A stretch of DNA of 64,000 nt from XN24 sp035514535 (GCA_035514535.1 DATKAZ010000067.1:1-64000); one strand, 5' to 3'; shown: positions 1 to 7,629, numbered from the stretch's first letter. Translations and numbers: made by a program. The notes: a model not told the origin generated them from the sequence alone.

Positions 1-565
1 TGCCAATGGGGCCATCTCAGGCGCGTGGGTCAATCTGTTCAACGATCAGTTCGGATTTGGGCGCGAGGCCATGAAGAACCCCCTGCGGATGCTCTGGGAA
101 GGATTCCGGATGAGATTCGGTGGATTCGAGTCCGATATGGCTGAAGTGGCTGGCCTTCATGGGCACCTTGAAAGTGTCTCAAGACAAGCCCAGAACGGTG
201 CCACCGGCGTAATGGAAGCCATGGAGGGACTGTCGCTTGAAGCAGGGCTTTGCGCCGGCGCAGGCTCCGCCGTTTGTGTCAGTGGCTCCGTGTCACAATT
301 TGGAATCACCCGCTACGTCGGCTACGGAAAAGGCTATGGCCTGAGGCCGTACGCCGGCCTGTCGTATTCCCCGGTACAACATCAAGGAATTGTGTCGTTC
401 TCTTTTCTCGGCAGTTCAAACGTCCATGCGCAGTTCATCGTGAGTCAAGCCGGCATATCAGTTGGCGGGTTCGTTGGAGCTTCGTTAACGCCATTCGCAG
501 GGTCTACAGTTGGCTATGCACGGACAACGGATTGGCACACGTTGCTCCGACGCGGCCCACAGTAG
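1..565 (+). CDS. Rhs-family protein, C-terminal part (5' truncated by window edge)
   Basis: The frame is open from base 2 and ends at TAG 563-565. The first residues, ANGAISGAWVNLFNDQFG, match the motif that usually follows the Rhs core, just before the variable C-terminal tip of Rhs/polymorphic toxin proteins. About 165 residues follow: a short helical-looking part and then a Gly/Ser/Tyr-rich, probably beta-rich tail ending in WHTLLRRGPQ. I recognise no catalytic toxin motif in this tail, so its activity is unknown. Base composition is less GC-rich than the genes after 1 kb, which fits acquired DNA. The ATG at 71 is internal, not the start. The Rhs assignment is good; a toxin role is inference. 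Confidence 0.6.
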   Translation, partial: ANGAISGAWVNLFNDQFGFGREAMKNPLRMLWEGFRMRFGGFESDMAEVAGLHGHLESVSRQAQNGATGVMEAMEGLSLEAGLCAGAGSAVCVSGSVSQFGITRYVGYGKGYGLRPYAGLSYSPVQHQGIVSFSFLGSSNVHAQFIVSQAGISVGGFVGASLTPFAGSTVGYARTTDWHTLLRRGPQ

Positions 566-577
566 GGAAGCAAGCAG

Positions 578-886
578 ATGCTGTTGATTTTCGTGATGAC
601 GATCTGGTTTATCTCGATAGTGTCATTCACTTTTCAGTTCGGCTTTTTCTACAACAAAGCTCACGCTAACGATCGAGAGACTTTGATGGCACTGAAACTG
701 ACGAATGGGAATGTCGCGGCGATCGAGATTTTTTGGGCCGCGTTCCGCGCTGATGATTCACGCGCTGCCGGGTCGTCATTACGAACCCGCTTGAGGAAAC
801 TTCGCGTAAGTGCCTGGGCCGCTGGACTTTCAGGGATCGGAATCCTGCTATCGCTGGTTTTCCCTGGCGTGTTCGAGCAATTGTAA
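578..886 (+). CDS. Small two-helix membrane protein, candidate Rhs immunity protein
   Basis: This is a 102-residue protein starting 12 bp after the Rhs stop, with a plausible Shine-Dalgarno (AGGGAAG) about 7 bases before ATG. An N-terminal hydrophobic helix (residues 2-25) and a C-terminal one (about 80-98) flank a polar middle with many Arg residues. Immunity genes usually sit immediately downstream of the variable end of rhs genes and are often small membrane proteins, so position and shape suggest an immunity partner. No family was recognised. The gene is followed by an AT-rich spacer and a change in base composition, so Rhs tail and this gene probably form one transferred unit. Confidence 0.5.
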   Translation: MLLIFVMTIWFISIVSFTFQFGFFYNKAHANDRETLMALKLTNGNVAAIEIFWAAFRADDSRAAGSSLRTRLRKLRVSAWAAGLSGIGILLSLVFPGVFEQL

Positions 887-1000
887 GAGGTCAAACTAAT
901 ATGGCGCAGCGCGTACCATTATTCATGTTAATAATTAATAAAATAATGTAATATATTGATTATTATGAAATACCAATCCATGCATGTACGGGATTTCGCG
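887..1000. other. AT-rich spacer at the edge of the Rhs unit
   Basis: Bases about 892-965 are strongly AT-rich (runs such as TTAATAATTAATAAAATAATG), in sharp contrast to the GC-rich DNA that follows. No gene is visible. It probably holds promoter-like sequence and marks the boundary of horizontally acquired DNA; that is inference from composition only. Confidence 0.4.
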
Positions 1001-1543
1001 TTAACCGTCCGCACCCCCGTACGCGGCACTGACATAGCAGCTGCGGCCCGTGGCGAACCAGCGGGCGACGACGACGACGGGACCCACTTGCACCATGTGC
1101 TCGCTGGAGACGGGCTTGGGCACGGTCCAGCGGTCTCGTTCCGGACCGAATCTCGCCGCAAAGTGCGTGGCCAGCTGGTCTCGCTCTGCAATGCAGGCGG
1201 TCTCGTGTTCGGCCTGGCGGACGGTGTCGAGCGTTATCTCCACTTCATTGACTGTACCGCCATCGGCCATGGCCATCGCGGTCGCCGGCAGACCCGCCAG
1301 GCGGCCGCTATAGGTGATTTCGTCCCGGCCACCGCAGCCGATGCCCGCCATGAACGTGTCAGGTGCCACGCGCCGGGCGGCCCTGGCCGCAGTGTCGTAA
1401 TCAAGCCCCAGTCGCAAGGGCCCGATGCCGTCGTCCTGCAACGCCATGGCATCGGGCATGTCGGACCGGGCATGCAACAGGGCGCTCGCCGCCAGTGCGA
1501 CGACGAGCGCCCCCGCCGGAATCAGCCGGGCCCGAAATTTCAT
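1001..1543 (-). CDS. Exported protein of unknown function coupled to sodC
   Basis: About 180 residues starting at MKFRARLIPAG; this ATG overlaps the TGA of sodC (ATGA, 1540-1543), so the two are probably translationally coupled and an upstream in-frame start is unlikely. An N-terminal hydrophobic segment (about residues 6-26) looks like a signal peptide or anchor. The rest is soluble, with cysteines at IGCGG, ETACIAE and RSCYVSAAYGG that could form disulfides outside the cytoplasm. No family was recognised. Close linkage to a periplasmic superoxide dismutase suggests a periplasmic role, but nothing specific can be said. Confidence 0.6.
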   Translation of the reverse strand: MKFRARLIPAGALVVALAASALLHARSDMPDAMALQDDGIGPLRLGLDYDTAARAARRVAPDTFMAGIGCGGRDEITYSGRLAGLPATAMAMADGGTVNEVEITLDTVRQAEHETACIAERDQLATHFAARFGPERDRWTVPKPVSSEHMVQVGPVVVVARWFATGRSCYVSAAYGGADG

Positions 1544-2088
1544 TTGGCCTTCTTGACCACTCCGCACGCGATCCGCGACCCGGCACCGCCGATGGGCTGA
1601 GTGATATGGTCGTCACGGTTCTCGTGGATCACCAGGGCGGCGCCGTCCTCGTCCAGGACCTTTGCGCGGCCTTCATGGCCGCCCAGGGAGGCCAGCGTCG
1701 TGAAGACCTCCGCCTCGAAGGTGCCATCGTCGCGCACGTACAGATTGGTCAGGTCGCCGCCGTCGGGGCCGGCCTGGTTGAACAACCCGTGTTCCTTGCC
1801 GTCCGGATTGAGATGCCCCTTGGAGGCAACGAATCCTTCGCCGGGGTCGTCGCAGGTGCCGACACTGTGAATATGGATGGCCTTCGCACCCGACGGCAGC
1901 CCCTTGAGGTCCAGGTAAATCAGGACGCCATGCGGGCTCTCGGTCAGCGTCGCGGTACCGACGGCGTTCTTCTCGCGGTCGATGAATTCGGCGGTGGCCG
2001 ATTTTGAACCGCCATGGTCGGCGGCCTGGGCGGCCATCGCCGACAGGGCGATGACGGAAATCATGGAGAGTGCAGCTTTCGTTCTCAT
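1540..2088 (-). CDS. sodC: Periplasmic Cu/Zn superoxide dismutase with one altered Zn ligand
   Basis: SodC converts superoxide to hydrogen peroxide in the periplasm. The chosen start MRTKAALSM gives a signal peptide ending near AAQA, and a mature domain of about 160 residues. Visible family motifs are the Cu ligands in HIHSVGTC, the bridging His in GHLNP, a Zn His in KEHG, the Zn Asp in GGDL, the fourth Cu His in VIHENRDD, and SRIACGV with the active-site Arg and disulfide Cys. Against the usual HGLLNPNGPHAGDLPNI pattern the protein reads HGLFNQAGPDGGDLTNL, so the third Zn His is replaced by Asp. Fold and function are secure; the zinc site may be unusual. Confidence 0.9.
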   Translation of the reverse strand: MRTKAALSMISVIALSAMAAQAADHGGSKSATAEFIDREKNAVGTATLTESPHGVLIYLDLKGLPSGAKAIHIHSVGTCDDPGEGFVASKGHLNPDGKEHGLFNQAGPDGGDLTNLYVRDDGTFEAEVFTTLASLGGHEGRAKVLDEDGAALVIHENRDDHITQPIGGAGSRIACGVVKKAK

Positions 2089-2276
2089 TCCGTGAAACCT
2101 CGAGCGTGGTGGGTGGGCGGGACCCGGGCAGCCGACACGAGCCACTCGATGGCCGGCGCCCGGTCAATTTAGACTGATTATAGCTTAGCCGCGGTGAATC
2201 CGTGCCGGGAGACTCGGTCGGCACCGCGCGTATACTTCCGCGCTGGCCAAAAAAGAATAGCTCCCAAGGGGGGATG

Positions 2277-3827
2277 ATGAGCGACAGCACTGGCACCGAC
2301 GGCCGGTCCTTCAGCCGCTGGGTCGAGCGGGTCGGCCACAAGATCCCGGACCCGGTCATCATCTTCATGGCTTTCTATCCGCTCGCGTTTTTCGTGACCG
2401 TGCTGATGGGCGGCCACACCTTCGAGACCATGGGCGCCGGCGGCGAGCCCGTCAGCTACCGGATCCTGCCGATGTACGAGTCCGAACACGTGCGCTGGAT
2501 CTTCGACAACGCGCTGCTGCGTAACTGGCTGGCGTTCGGCAACGGCGTGCTCGGCGTGATCCTGGTCGTGATGCTGGCCATCGGCGTGGCAGAGCACTCG
2601 GGCCTGTTCGCGGCGCTGATCAAGCGCGTCGGGACGCATATCCCGCAAGCGTGGTTGCCGTTGTTATTGATGTTTCTCGGCATCACGAGCTCGGTGGCGA
2701 CCGATGCCGGCTACCTCGTGCTGATTCCGCTGGCCGGCCTGCTCTACGCGGGCATCGGCCGCAACCCGCTGATCGGCATGGCCGTGGCCTTCGCCGGCGT
2801 CTCCGCGGGATTCAGTGCAAACCTGATTCCCGGCACGCCGATCGACGTCATCATCGGCATGAACGCCCAGGTGTTCGCGGAGTCGCAGGGCGTGCCGTTC
2901 ACTACCGCCGAAGGCGCGCCGCTCCGGCCGGCGACGATGCATTATTGGTTCATCGCAACCTCGACCGTAGTGCTCTCGATCACCGGCGCATTGGTCACGC
3001 GGCGGTTCGTCGCACCGAAGCTCGACAACGAGGCGTTTGAACTGCCCGAGGCCATCAGGCTGGACGAGTTCGAGGTGACCGAGGCGGAGCAAAGGGGCCT
3101 CAAGGCTGCCGGCCGGGGCCTGCTGGTGGCAGCGCTGGCAATAGGCGGCCTGTCACTCGGGCCGCTGGGGGCCTACACGGATGCCGACGGCAACCGGGTG
3201 CTGCCGTTCCTCAACAACATCATCCTGCTGATCGCGTTGTTTTTCGTCATCGAGGGGTTGTTCTTCGGCTACGCAGCGGGCAACTTCAAGCGCGTTGCCG
3301 ACGTCGTCAAGGCGATGGTCAAGCAGATGAACACCATGGGCTATATCCTGGTGCTCACCTTTTTCAGCTACAATTTCCTCGGCCTGCTGAGCTACAGCGG
3401 CCTGGGGTCCTATATCACCTACCTGGGGGCGGAGGGCCTCGTGGCGCTCGGGCTGCAGCAGTTTCCGGTTCTGCTGCTCATCGGCTTCGTCTTCACGACG
3501 GCGATCATCAACCTGTTCATCGGCGGCCTGACGTCGAAGTGGATGCTGCTCGGGCCGATCTTCGTGCCGATGCTTTATTTCGTAAACCCCACGATGACAC
3601 CGGACCTCGTCTCCGCGGCATTCCGCGTGGCCGATTCCGCCACCAACATCATCACGCCGATGATGGTCTACGCCGGCGTGATCCTGGCGTTCATGCGCAA
3701 GTACCGGCCGGGACTCGGCTTCGGTGACATGCTGCTGATCATGCTGCCGTACTCGATGGCCTTCATGATCGTCTGGACCGCCCTGCTGGTGGCGTTTTTC
3801 GTGTTCGGCATCCCGCTGGGGTTCTGA
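2277..3827 (+). CDS. AbgT-family transporter (p-aminobenzoyl-glutamate/antibiotic type), copy 1
   Basis: About 516 residues with many hydrophobic segments. AbgT-family signatures are visible: WVERVGHKIPDPVIIF near the N terminus, IGVAEHSGLF, SSVATDAGYLVLIP, AFAGVSAGFSANLIPGTPID, and the C-terminal FIGGLTSKWMLLGPIFVP and RVADSATNIITPMM. Members take up p-aminobenzoyl-glutamate or export sulfonamide-type drugs in the inner membrane; substrate here is not known. ATG 2277 lies 5 bases after AAGGGG and is preferred over ATG 2274. A TATACT box at 2231-2236 could be its -10. A second AbgT paralogue lies at 18041. The gene stands alone, convergent with the next. Confidence 0.88.
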   Translation: MSDSTGTDGRSFSRWVERVGHKIPDPVIIFMAFYPLAFFVTVLMGGHTFETMGAGGEPVSYRILPMYESEHVRWIFDNALLRNWLAFGNGVLGVILVVMLAIGVAEHSGLFAALIKRVGTHIPQAWLPLLLMFLGITSSVATDAGYLVLIPLAGLLYAGIGRNPLIGMAVAFAGVSAGFSANLIPGTPIDVIIGMNAQVFAESQGVPFTTAEGAPLRPATMHYWFIATSTVVLSITGALVTRRFVAPKLDNEAFELPEAIRLDEFEVTEAEQRGLKAAGRGLLVAALAIGGLSLGPLGAYTDADGNRVLPFLNNIILLIALFFVIEGLFFGYAAGNFKRVADVVKAMVKQMNTMGYILVLTFFSYNFLGLLSYSGLGSYITYLGAEGLVALGLQQFPVLLLIGFVFTTAIINLFIGGLTSKWMLLGPIFVPMLYFVNPTMTPDLVSAAFRVADSATNIITPMMVYAGVILAFMRKYRPGLGFGDMLLIMLPYSMAFMIVWTALLVAFFVFGIPLGF

Positions 3828-3833
3828 GCCTGT

Positions 3834-4691
3834 TTACCTCATGGCGGTGTCCGCGTTCGAGATGATGATCTCCACGCGGCGGTTCTGCTGGCGCCCGCTG
3901 GCGGAGTCGTTGCTGGCGACCGGAATTCCCATGCCCATGCCGGAGGCCGTGATGCGGTTGGACGGAACGCCCTGGCTCATCAGGTAGGCACGTACCGAGT
4001 TCGCGCGGCGCTGCGACAGGCCGAGGTTGTAATCCGCGCTGCCGACGCTGTCGGTGTGGCCTTCGATGACCACGCTGCGGTCCGGGTACTCGATCAGGAA
4101 GGCCGCCAGCCTGCTGAGGTTGTTGAGTGCGCCGCCCCTGAGCTCTGACTCGTTGGTGGCAAACAGCACATCACCCAGGGTCACCACCATGCCACGGTCC
4201 GTCTTCTTGGCGTCCAGCTCTTCAAGCTGGCGCTGAAGCTCGCGTTCGCGCGCGTCGGCCGCGGCCAGGGCAGCGGTCTGGCGCAAGTTGCTTGCCTCGG
4301 ACGAGGCCAGCCGGCGCTTCGCCGCGTCCGCCTCACTGGTGCGCATGGCGAGGCGCATCCGGTCGCGCTCGGCCGCAGCGCTGGCGACGATCGCTTGCGA
4401 TGCCAGGCTTGCGGCGGTTTCCTCCGCGATGACGGTCCGCTGGGAGGTCATGTAGGCGAGATGGTCGACGATGGCCTTATCGGCACGGTTGGTGTATGCC
4501 TGCTCGGCCTGCTGCAGCGTTGCGCCGGCGGCCTGCAACTCTTCCGGCGCCAGCCTGGCGATCTGCGAGTTGCCCTGGGCCCGGGCGTAGTGATCGCGCG
4601 CCTCGACAAGGGCACGGTTGGGTTCGGGAACCGAGCTGCAAGCCGCCAGGGTGACGACGAGTGCCGCGAGTATAATTGCTCTGATGTTCAT
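3834..4691 (-). CDS. DUF4398-OmpA lipoprotein
   Basis: Start MNIRAIILAALVVTLAACSS gives a lipoprotein signal with lipobox LAAC. Residues about 25-165 are Ala/Glu/Arg-rich and helical, with a DUF4398-like repeat region and probable coiled coil. The last 120 residues form an OmpA C-terminal peptidoglycan-binding domain: LFATNESELRGGALNNLSRLA, VVIEGHTDSVGS, LSQRRANSVRAYL, RITASGMG and QNRRVEIII. It probably tethers the outer membrane to peptidoglycan. It is the second gene of a pair, 19 bp after another DUF4398 lipoprotein. An in-frame upstream extension is rejected because it would precede the signal peptide. Confidence 0.88.
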   Translation of the reverse strand: MNIRAIILAALVVTLAACSSVPEPNRALVEARDHYARAQGNSQIARLAPEELQAAGATLQQAEQAYTNRADKAIVDHLAYMTSQRTVIAEETAASLASQAIVASAAAERDRMRLAMRTSEADAAKRRLASSEASNLRQTAALAAADARERELQRQLEELDAKKTDRGMVVTLGDVLFATNESELRGGALNNLSRLAAFLIEYPDRSVVIEGHTDSVGSADYNLGLSQRRANSVRAYLMSQGVPSNRITASGMGMGIPVASNDSASGRQQNRRVEIIISNADTAMR

Positions 4692-4710
4692 GCTGGAATT
4701 CCTTGTCCGC

Positions 4711-5118
4711 TCAGCGGACAGTCTGACGGTCGATTTCTTCGCGCAGCACGCGTGCCGCTTCCTGCGATTCCTGCGCTGACTTGTGTGTGCGTGCCGACTG
4801 GGCGCGGATCTCGGCGACCTGCGCATCAATCACGGCCTGCTCGGCCAGCCGATCGGCCCGTTCGTAGTCCTTGCTGGCGACCGCCTGTTTGGCGCTGGCC
4901 AGTTTCGCGATCGCAATCTGCAATTCGCCGGCGGCATTCTCGCTGGTGCTGGCGCTGTTGGCGCGCTGTACCGCCGCCTCGGCGACCGCGAGGCGCTCGT
5001 TGGGTATGGGGGGTGACGCTGCGCAGCCACTGATCAGGATGGCAACGACGAATGCCAGCAGCACGGCCAGCATGGCGGCCGAGTGACTGCGAAGCAGAGT
5101 CAAGGGAAAGGTATTCAT
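4711..5118 (-). CDS. DUF4398 lipoprotein
   Basis: A 135-residue protein beginning MNTFPLTLLRSHSAAML, with a hydrophobic stretch ending in lipobox ISGC, then a DUF4398-type helical region with many Ala/Glu/Gln residues (LAVAEAAVQRANSASTSENA, LASAKQAVASKDYERADRLA). Upstream on the minus strand GAGGAAACACC precedes the ATG. It is first in a two-gene unit with the DUF4398-OmpA gene. The shared N-terminal domain suggests the pair arose by duplication, one copy carrying an OmpA anchor. Function beyond outer-membrane lipoprotein is unknown. Confidence 0.82.
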   Translation of the reverse strand: MNTFPLTLLRSHSAAMLAVLLAFVVAILISGCAASPPIPNERLAVAEAAVQRANSASTSENAAGELQIAIAKLASAKQAVASKDYERADRLAEQAVIDAQVAEIRAQSARTHKSAQESQEAARVLREEIDRQTVR

Positions 5119-5259
5119 GGTGTTTCCTCGGGATGGTTGATGCAGCCCAGCTGTATTCAGTGGATGCGGCGATCGATTCATGGGGTCAATTTGGGCGAAT
5201 TGCCGTCCCGCGTCTGTCTGCCAGCGCACTCAAGGTTGGCTGGACTTCGGCATGCATGT

Positions 5260-5278
5260 GCGCGCTTGCGTACAGACA
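5260..5278 (+). promoter_or_regulatory. Stress-block dyad, copy 1 (degenerate)
   Basis: GCGCG-CTTG-CGTAC-AGACA. The right arm, spacer ending in G, and trailing AGAC match the three better copies at 7512, 9210 and 9485; the left arm is degenerate. The following bases resemble copy 3 (both carry a GAGGCCA block about 31-34 bases after the dyad start). It lies between the DUF4398 gene (minus) and the small exported peptide (plus), so it could act on either. Confidence 0.4.
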
Positions 5279-5334
5279 GTCGCCCGCCTCGAGGCCAAAG
5301 TTATGCGCAAGTCAATGAAAGCCGCGGGACTGTG

Positions 5335-5589
5335 ATGAAGATTTCCGAAATGATGTTGTGGATTGCCTGCACTACGCTGATCGCGATCAGTGTCGCCACA
5401 CTGTCCTGGGGCGGCTATGATCGTGGGGAAATCAGGCTTTCCCTGGCGGCGGCACCCTGGCCCGCGAGCGCACGGCAGATCCCGCTGCCGCCGCCCGACA
5501 CAGAGTCGATTGACGGATATCCGTACGTCCTGAGTGTCCTGGACACAGGAGATCCGCATGAACAAGGACCGGATCAAGGGACGCGTTAA
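5335..5589 (+). CDS. Small exported or membrane peptide (uncertain)
   Basis: An 84-residue frame starting MKISEMMLWIACTTLIAISV, with a hydrophobic helix at residues 5-25 followed by a Pro-rich tail. No recognised family and only a weak ribosome site. It starts about 75 bases downstream of a copy of the stress dyad, and its end overlaps the start of the CsbD-like peptide by 32 bases. It may be a real small envelope protein or chance coding; membrane-like N terminus and promoter context argue for it. Confidence 0.4.
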   Translation: MKISEMMLWIACTTLIAISVATLSWGGYDRGEIRLSLAAAPWPASARQIPLPPPDTESIDGYPYVLSVLDTGDPHEQGPDQGTR

Positions 5590-5674
5590 GAATGTGAAAG
5601 GCCGGCTGAAGAATGTGAAAGGCCGGCTGCGCCTGGATCCGGTCGCGCTGGTGCCCTGGAGGCTGGTGGCCTAG
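5558..5674 (+). pseudogene. Shortened CsbD-like stress peptide with an internal tandem duplication
   Basis: A 38-residue frame preceded by a good ribosome site (CAGGAGATCCGC then ATG). It begins MNKDRIKGRVKNVKGRLKN, matching the start of CsbD-family general stress proteins (usually about 60-70 residues, MNKDxxKG...KGK). After a perfect 21-bp tandem repeat (5588-5608 and 5609-5629), which repeats KNVKGRL, the sequence leaves the family pattern and stops at TAG 5672-5674. That stop overlaps the stop of the opposite-strand ypfJ. It looks like a truncated CsbD gene, possibly still translated. Confidence 0.55.
5588..5629 (+). repeat. Perfect 21-bp tandem duplication in the CsbD-like frame
   Basis: Two identical 21-base units (5588-5608, 5609-5629), each beginning AAGAATGTGAAAGG and encoding KNVKGRL. 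The unit length keeps the frame. This is probably slippage or a recent duplication inside a degenerating csbD-like gene. Confidence 0.85.
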
Positions 5675-6531
5675 AGCCCGCCCGCTGCGAAGGTGTCGCA
5701 TTGCGCCGGGTCGCCCCCGTTGAATCCCCGGCGGAACCAGCGCACGCGCTGGGCCGAGGTTCCGTGGGTGAACGCATCGGGGACCACCGTGCCCTGCGCC
5801 TGGCGTTGCAGGCGGTCGTCACCGATCGCACTCGCCGTGTTCAATGCCGCCTCGATGTCGCCGGGCTCCAGCCAGTCGTGACGCGCCTGCGCATGGTGCG
5901 CCCAGGCCCCCGCGTAGCAGTCGGCCTGCAGTTCCTGGCGCACAAGCAAGCCTTCCGCCCCGGCGAGGTCTTCACCGCGCCCGCGCGCCTCCTGGAGCTG
6001 CCGGGAGACTCCGGTGAGCGTCTGGATGTGGTGGCCGACCTCGTGGGCGATGACATAGGCTTCGGCAAATTCGCCCCCGCCGCCGAGGTGTGCTTCCATT
6101 TCGCGGAAGAAGATCAGGTCGATATACACTTGGCGGTCGCCCGGACAATAGAAGGGGCCGACGGCGGCGCTGGCGCCGCCGCATGCCGAATTCACGTAGT
6201 TGCTGAACAGCACCAGCCGCGGCGGTTCATAGCGGGCACCGCGAGCCGTAAACAGCGTGGTCCAGACGTCCTCGGTCTCGCCCAGAATGGCCGCGATGAA
6301 CTCGTACGCAGGATCCTCGCCGGGGACAGGTGTGGTCTGGCTCTGTCCCGGGACCTGGGTGTCGAGTTGCGAAACGAGACCGAGCAGCTCGCCGGGGCTC
6401 TTGCCCAGCAGCAGGCCGATCACCACGACCACGGCAATGCCGCCCAGGCCGAGCCCGCCGGCGCCGCGCAAGCCGCCCATGCGCCTGCGATCTTCGACGT
6501 TGTCGCTCCGGCGCGCCCGCTGCCACTTCAT
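5671..6531 (-). CDS. ypfJ: YpfJ-family neutral zinc metallopeptidase
   Basis: About 286 residues from MKWQRARRSDNVEDRR, the conserved YpfJ N terminus; this fixes the start, and the upstream in-frame extension is dropped. A single transmembrane helix follows (about residues 32-48, GLGGIAVVVVIGLLLG). The zinc site is AYVIAHEVGHHIQTL near residue 165, with ELQADCYAGAWAHHA downstream supplying the further conserved Glu/Asp. The C-terminal FTHGTSAQRVRWFRRGF is typical. Probably a membrane-anchored protease facing the periplasm; physiological substrate unknown. The next gene upstream on this strand is only 16 bp away. Confidence 0.9.
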   Translation of the reverse strand: MKWQRARRSDNVEDRRRMGGLRGAGGLGLGGIAVVVVIGLLLGKSPGELLGLVSQLDTQVPGQSQTTPVPGEDPAYEFIAAILGETEDVWTTLFTARGARYEPPRLVLFSNYVNSACGGASAAVGPFYCPGDRQVYIDLIFFREMEAHLGGGGEFAEAYVIAHEVGHHIQTLTGVSRQLQEARGRGEDLAGAEGLLVRQELQADCYAGAWAHHAQARHDWLEPGDIEAALNTASAIGDDRLQRQAQGTVVPDAFTHGTSAQRVRWFRRGFNGGDPAQCDTFAAGGL

Positions 6532-6547
6532 CGCGATCGCGTCTGTG

Positions 6548-6766
6548 CTATCTCTTAAGCGGCGCCACGAGAAGCAATCCACCCCCGATCAGCGCGCCGA
6601 GACCGGCCCACAGCGGAATGTTGACGCGTTCCTTTTCCTGCATCTCCAGCTTCAACGGACCGATGTCAGTGCTGTGAGTCTCGCTCGTGTAGCTGAAGCC
6701 GCCGTAAATGAGCCCCAGCGCGCCGCCGATAATCAGGATGATTGCCAGAATCTTGAATGCGTCCAT
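6548..6766 (-). CDS. Small two-helix membrane protein (DUF3185-like)
   Basis: A 72-residue protein, MDAFKILAIILIIGGALGLI, with helices at residues 5-24 and 51-67 separated by a polar loop (TSETHSTDIGPLKLEMQEKERVNIPL read in parts). The layout, including the DIGPL.L segment and IPLWAGL before helix two, resembles the DUF3185-type small proteins seen near stress genes. It precedes ypfJ by 16 bp and probably shares its transcript. Function unknown. Confidence 0.7.
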   Translation of the reverse strand: MDAFKILAIILIIGGALGLIYGGFSYTSETHSTDIGPLKLEMQEKERVNIPLWAGLGALIGGGLLLVAPLKR

Positions 6767-6806
6767 TTGAATCTCCGGTTGATCGCGAGGAGGGCCTAAG
6801 CCCGCC

Positions 6807-7406
6807 TCAGTTTCTCTGGGCGACTACAAGCCTGGACGTGTCCACGCTCTTGACGCCTTCGATATCGCCGGCGAGATCGGTGACGTGATCGATCGCGTCC
6901 TCGTTATCCAGGGCGCCTTCCAGCACGACCACGCCGTCCTTCGTGTCGACGTTGATCTCGAATCCCTTGCTGAGGCTGTCGGCCAGCAGCACGGACTTCA
7001 CCTTGGTGGTGATCCAGGTATCAGAGGCAACGCGCGACGCTTCGGCCACCTGTTCGTTGCTCGTTGGTGCGACCAGGTTGTTGTCGACGCTCTTGACGCC
7101 CTCCACGGAAGCGACCGCGGTTTCGGCGGCGGCCTTCATGTGAGTGCTGGCCACTGCACCTTCGAGAGTCACGACGCCGTTGGTCGTGGTCACGTGGATG
7201 TCGGAGGACTTGATGCTGTCGTCGCTCATCAACTTGGCCTTCACCTTGGTGGTGATGGCCGTGTCAGTGATCGCCGCACGTACGTCCTCGCTCTGAGCCT
7301 TGGGCTCAGGCGCAGGGGCACGATCGCTGCAGGCAACGCTGCCAAGGCCCAGGGCAATGGCTACGCCGGCGCCGACGAGAGTCTTGCGGAATGAATTCGT
7401 GTTCAT
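6807..7406 (-). CDS. BON-domain lipoprotein, OsmY-like
   Basis: 199 residues. The N terminus MNTNSFRKTLVGAGVAIALG leads to GSVACSD, a likely lipobox. Two BON domains follow: residues about 45-115 (ITTKVKAKLMSDDSIKSSDI, VVTLEGAV, EGVKSVDNNL) and about 125-195 (ITTKVKSVLLADSLSKGFEI, VVVLEGAL, EGVKSVDTSRLVV). BON domains bind phospholipid membranes; OsmY-type proteins protect the envelope during osmotic or stationary-phase stress. The upstream region carries a stress dyad (7512), 106 bp before the ATG. It lies 40 bp upstream of the DUF3185-like gene on the same strand. Confidence 0.85.
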   Translation of the reverse strand: MNTNSFRKTLVGAGVAIALGLGSVACSDRAPAPEPKAQSEDVRAAITDTAITTKVKAKLMSDDSIKSSDIHVTTTNGVVTLEGAVASTHMKAAAETAVASVEGVKSVDNNLVAPTSNEQVAEASRVASDTWITTKVKSVLLADSLSKGFEINVDTKDGVVVLEGALDNEDAIDHVTDLAGDIEGVKSVDTSRLVVAQRN

Positions 7407-7511
7407 GGAAGGTGATCCTTGCTAGCGGGTACAGAAGAAAATTACACGGCCGAGGAGGGGCGTGTCGGTTGGCTGGCGCACACAGCGGCACGAATCGGGC
7501 CCCCGGAGAGA

Positions 7512-7530
7512 GTGCGGCAGCGCACAGACG
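7512..7530 (+). promoter_or_regulatory. Stress-block dyad, copy 2
   Basis: GTGCG-GCAG-CGCAC-AGACG: perfect 5-bp arms, 4-base spacer ending in G, and the AGACG tail. It lies upstream of the BON gene (minus) and of the small terminated transcription unit (plus). The tail orientation and the CATAAG box 34 bases after its start resemble copy 4, favouring control of the plus-strand unit, possibly of both. Confidence 0.5.
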
Positions 7531-7560
7531 CGGCATAGTCCCTCACATAAGGTGTGGTAC

Positions 7561-7629
7561 ATGCTCCAAGAGCACTTCGGATTCGTGTTTCCCCCCAATC
7601 CAGCCTCCTCTACCCCGAGCAAGGCTTAG
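7561..7629 (+). CDS. Possible 22-residue microprotein
   Basis: ATG 7561 follows AAGGTG by 6 bases; the frame encodes MLQEHFGFVFPPNPASSTPS plus two residues and stops at TAG, 16 bases before the terminator. No family is recognised and length is too short to judge coding bias. The ribosome site and the terminator placement are the only support. Confidence 0.22.
   Translation: MLQEHFGFVFPPNPASSTPSKA

Noticed and set aside
2231..2236. TATACT box as a firm promoter for the first AbgT gene
   Set aside because: Only a -10-like hexamer with no -35 or shared operator; kept as a remark in the gene entry.
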